Source of the DNA: Strigamia acuminata
Lineage: Eukaryota > Arthropoda > Chilopoda > Geophilomorpha > Linotaeniidae
Reading direction: 5' to 3'
Length of the DNA stretch: 60,000 bases
Assembly: GCA_949358305.1 (NCBI GenBank)
Contig: OX442320.1
Span: 7,706,259 to 7,766,258 of the forward strand
Shown: piece by piece, positions 58,601 through 60,000 of the stretch
Layout: every line of letters starts with the position of its first letter
How positions within the stretch are numbered: position 1 is the stretch's first letter
Position numbers and translations under genes: made by a program
The notes under the pieces: model-generated
Told to the model about the DNA's origin: nothing
Databases searched by the model: none
The model's input: only the letters and a program-made list of their open reading frames with translations

Positions 58601-60000
58601 ACTCGGAAGAGGAAAGATTGGGAGGTGGAGAGTAGGGTGGGGGGGGGGAGGGTTTGAACATGAATTAATGACACAGGCTTTTTACGACTTTTCTCTGCTC
58701 CTGTAGGCGATGGCTATAAAGAAGCGCCGTTTCTCTCGCACTCATCTTTGCTTCGTGATTTTTTGTGTTTAAAGAGGGCAGCACTCGGATTTTTTTATTT
58801 TGTTATGGCTGGCTGTGTCAGGATAGAAATTAAACGCGTCTATCCATAGGCCTTTAGGCCTGGGTTGTTTTAATGGCCGTCCGCCTTGCAACGGCCTCTG
58901 GGGGCATTTGGTTGAAATGAAAAGAAGAATGAAGCTCGTGGGAGTGATAAAAATGGGTGATTTGAAAAACAGCTTGTTAGGCTTAGATGTTTGTGTTTAC
59001 GAGGAGCGGAAGTTGAAATGAATTGGGATCTTCGGGGTTTTTATTTTTTTATTTTTAAATAAAAGATTTGGATTTGAAAGAAATAAATTTAAATTTATTT
59101 TATATGGATTGAAAAATTTTTTTTTAGAAAGGTTTAAAAATCGAAATGATTTTTGAAGGAAATGTGGGAGAAACATTTAAGCGAATGGAATTTAAATGTC
59201 TTCTTGGCTTTTCCTTGTACTTTTATTTTGGTCAATTTTTCCCTGATGGGCAGTTCTACCTGCGGGGTATGGGATCCTCCGCAATCGCAGTGAAACTAAC
59301 CAGCCGATAAAAATCGGACTGTTTGCTGGTGAATCTAACTTCCCTCGAAAAAATTGGGATGCCAAACTCAGATAGCGCCGTTCCATTGTATTTTTCTCTC
59401 GAGAACTTGCCGTATTAAGTTTTTGGATCATTGAAAGAGAAAAAAATTAAGTTACTTAAATCAGGCTAAAGTTGAAGTTTTAACGGGTGAAAGTTGCTGC
59501 CCGTTTTATGACGTCTCTTGTGGACGAACCTTTTCCTCTTTAAGGTCCACTCCATTTTCTTCCAGTTGAGATTTGCGAAGAACGCGGCTCGAAAATTTAA
59601 CGACTGTGTGGATTTCTCTCTGTGGACTCTTCTCACCCTACTCGATCTAAGTCCACTTCTTTCCCTTACCCCTTTATGTCTTTCCATTTTCAATTCGGTT
59701 TTTTAAATTTAAATTTTTGATTTTAATTTGTGGAAAAGTAATTGAGAAAATGTTTCTATTTATTTATAAATAATTACAATGCACGATAGTTTGTTTAGCG
59801 TTTTTTTTGGACGTTTTCTTCGCATTCTTTCGAGTGGAATCAAGTTATCATTTGATTTGACTTCTTGTTCTCTTTGAGGCTTTAGAGTGAGGCACTTGTT
59901 TCCAGCGCTTTACTACTTCTTGTCTCTTTTAATTATTTGCCCCATTACTCAGGTTGATCGAGGAGGGGAAAGAATCTCTAAGCTCCACTCGAAACGCAGC
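55617..60000. other. Last 4.4 kb: no convincing gene
   Basis: This may be the 3' untranslated region of the membrane-protein gene (to about 56350), then intergenic or a very long intron. Open frames are short, T-rich and have no family resemblance or splice partners. A G-run (10 G within GGGTGGGG... at about 58638-58650) and a slightly GC-richer patch around 58680-58930 stand out but I cannot assign them. No tRNA or other RNA gene was recognised. Confidence 0.5.
56322..56346 (+). terminator. Candidate polyadenylation signals after the membrane-protein gene
   Basis: AATAAA hexamers at about 56322 and 56341 are the first on the plus strand well downstream of the TAG at 55614-55616. They fit a 700-base 3' untranslated region if the gene ends there. 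Confidence 0.35.

Noticed and set aside
55620-60000. Possible tRNA or small RNA genes in the gene-poor right end
   Set aside because: I looked for A-box/B-box spacing and cloverleaf arms and found none that held.

Overview
This is an arthropod nuclear genome window, most likely an insect and plausibly a beetle. The evidence is AT-rich intergenic DNA, many introns of about 50-70 bp, intron-rich genes whose products align with animal single-copy proteins, and MITE, foldback and LTR-type repeats. I place it no lower than insect with any confidence, and Coleoptera is a guess from gene style. All gene models were spliced by eye. Exon coordinates were accepted only where donor, acceptor and reading phase agreed.

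Left part (1-18 kb): a turbulent tandem cluster of SLC16-family (monocarboxylate transporter-like, MCT) major facilitator genes. It holds one copy running off the left edge (MCT-1), three intact minus-strand copies (MCT-2, MCT-3, MCT-6), and one minus-strand copy split by a 1,041-bp LTR-like insertion with a 4-bp target duplication (MCT-5). It also holds three minus-strand decayed fragments (MCT-4, MCT-7, MCT-9), a plus-strand fragment (MCT-8) and one intact plus-strand copy (MCT-10). A block carrying MCT-3 plus the 3' end of a neighbour has been duplicated as the block carrying MCT-5 plus MCT-6. Related 20-bp minisatellites, composite repeats and a long hairpin lie between the copies.

Middle part (18.4-51 kb): a compact housekeeping block. 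In order it has TMEM134 (-), TRAFD1 (+), MIF (-), an unrecognised 579-aa coiled-coil protein (-), TANGO2 (+), NOC4L (-), THOC6 (+), a two-SH3-domain protein (-), CDIPT (-) and HECTD4 (+). Four head-to-head pairs share short presumed bidirectional promoters (149-556 bp between start codons), and the convergent pairs are separated by only 35-182 bp between stop codons. HECTD4 has about 46 coding exons spliced to 4,237 aa. TRAFD1 and HECTD4 are, from memory, immediate neighbours in human 12q24, so their nearness here may be old linkage. The genes serve unrelated jobs (membrane protein, innate signalling, Golgi/ER and lipid biology, ribosome assembly, mRNA export, phosphatidylinositol synthesis, ubiquitin ligation), so the layout is shared regulation or old linkage, not one pathway.

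Right part (51-60 kb): a plus-strand gene for a small multi-pass membrane protein I do not recognise. Two of its introns are long and filled with tandem arrays and foldback units, unlike the rest of the window. The last 4.4 kb shows no convincing gene.
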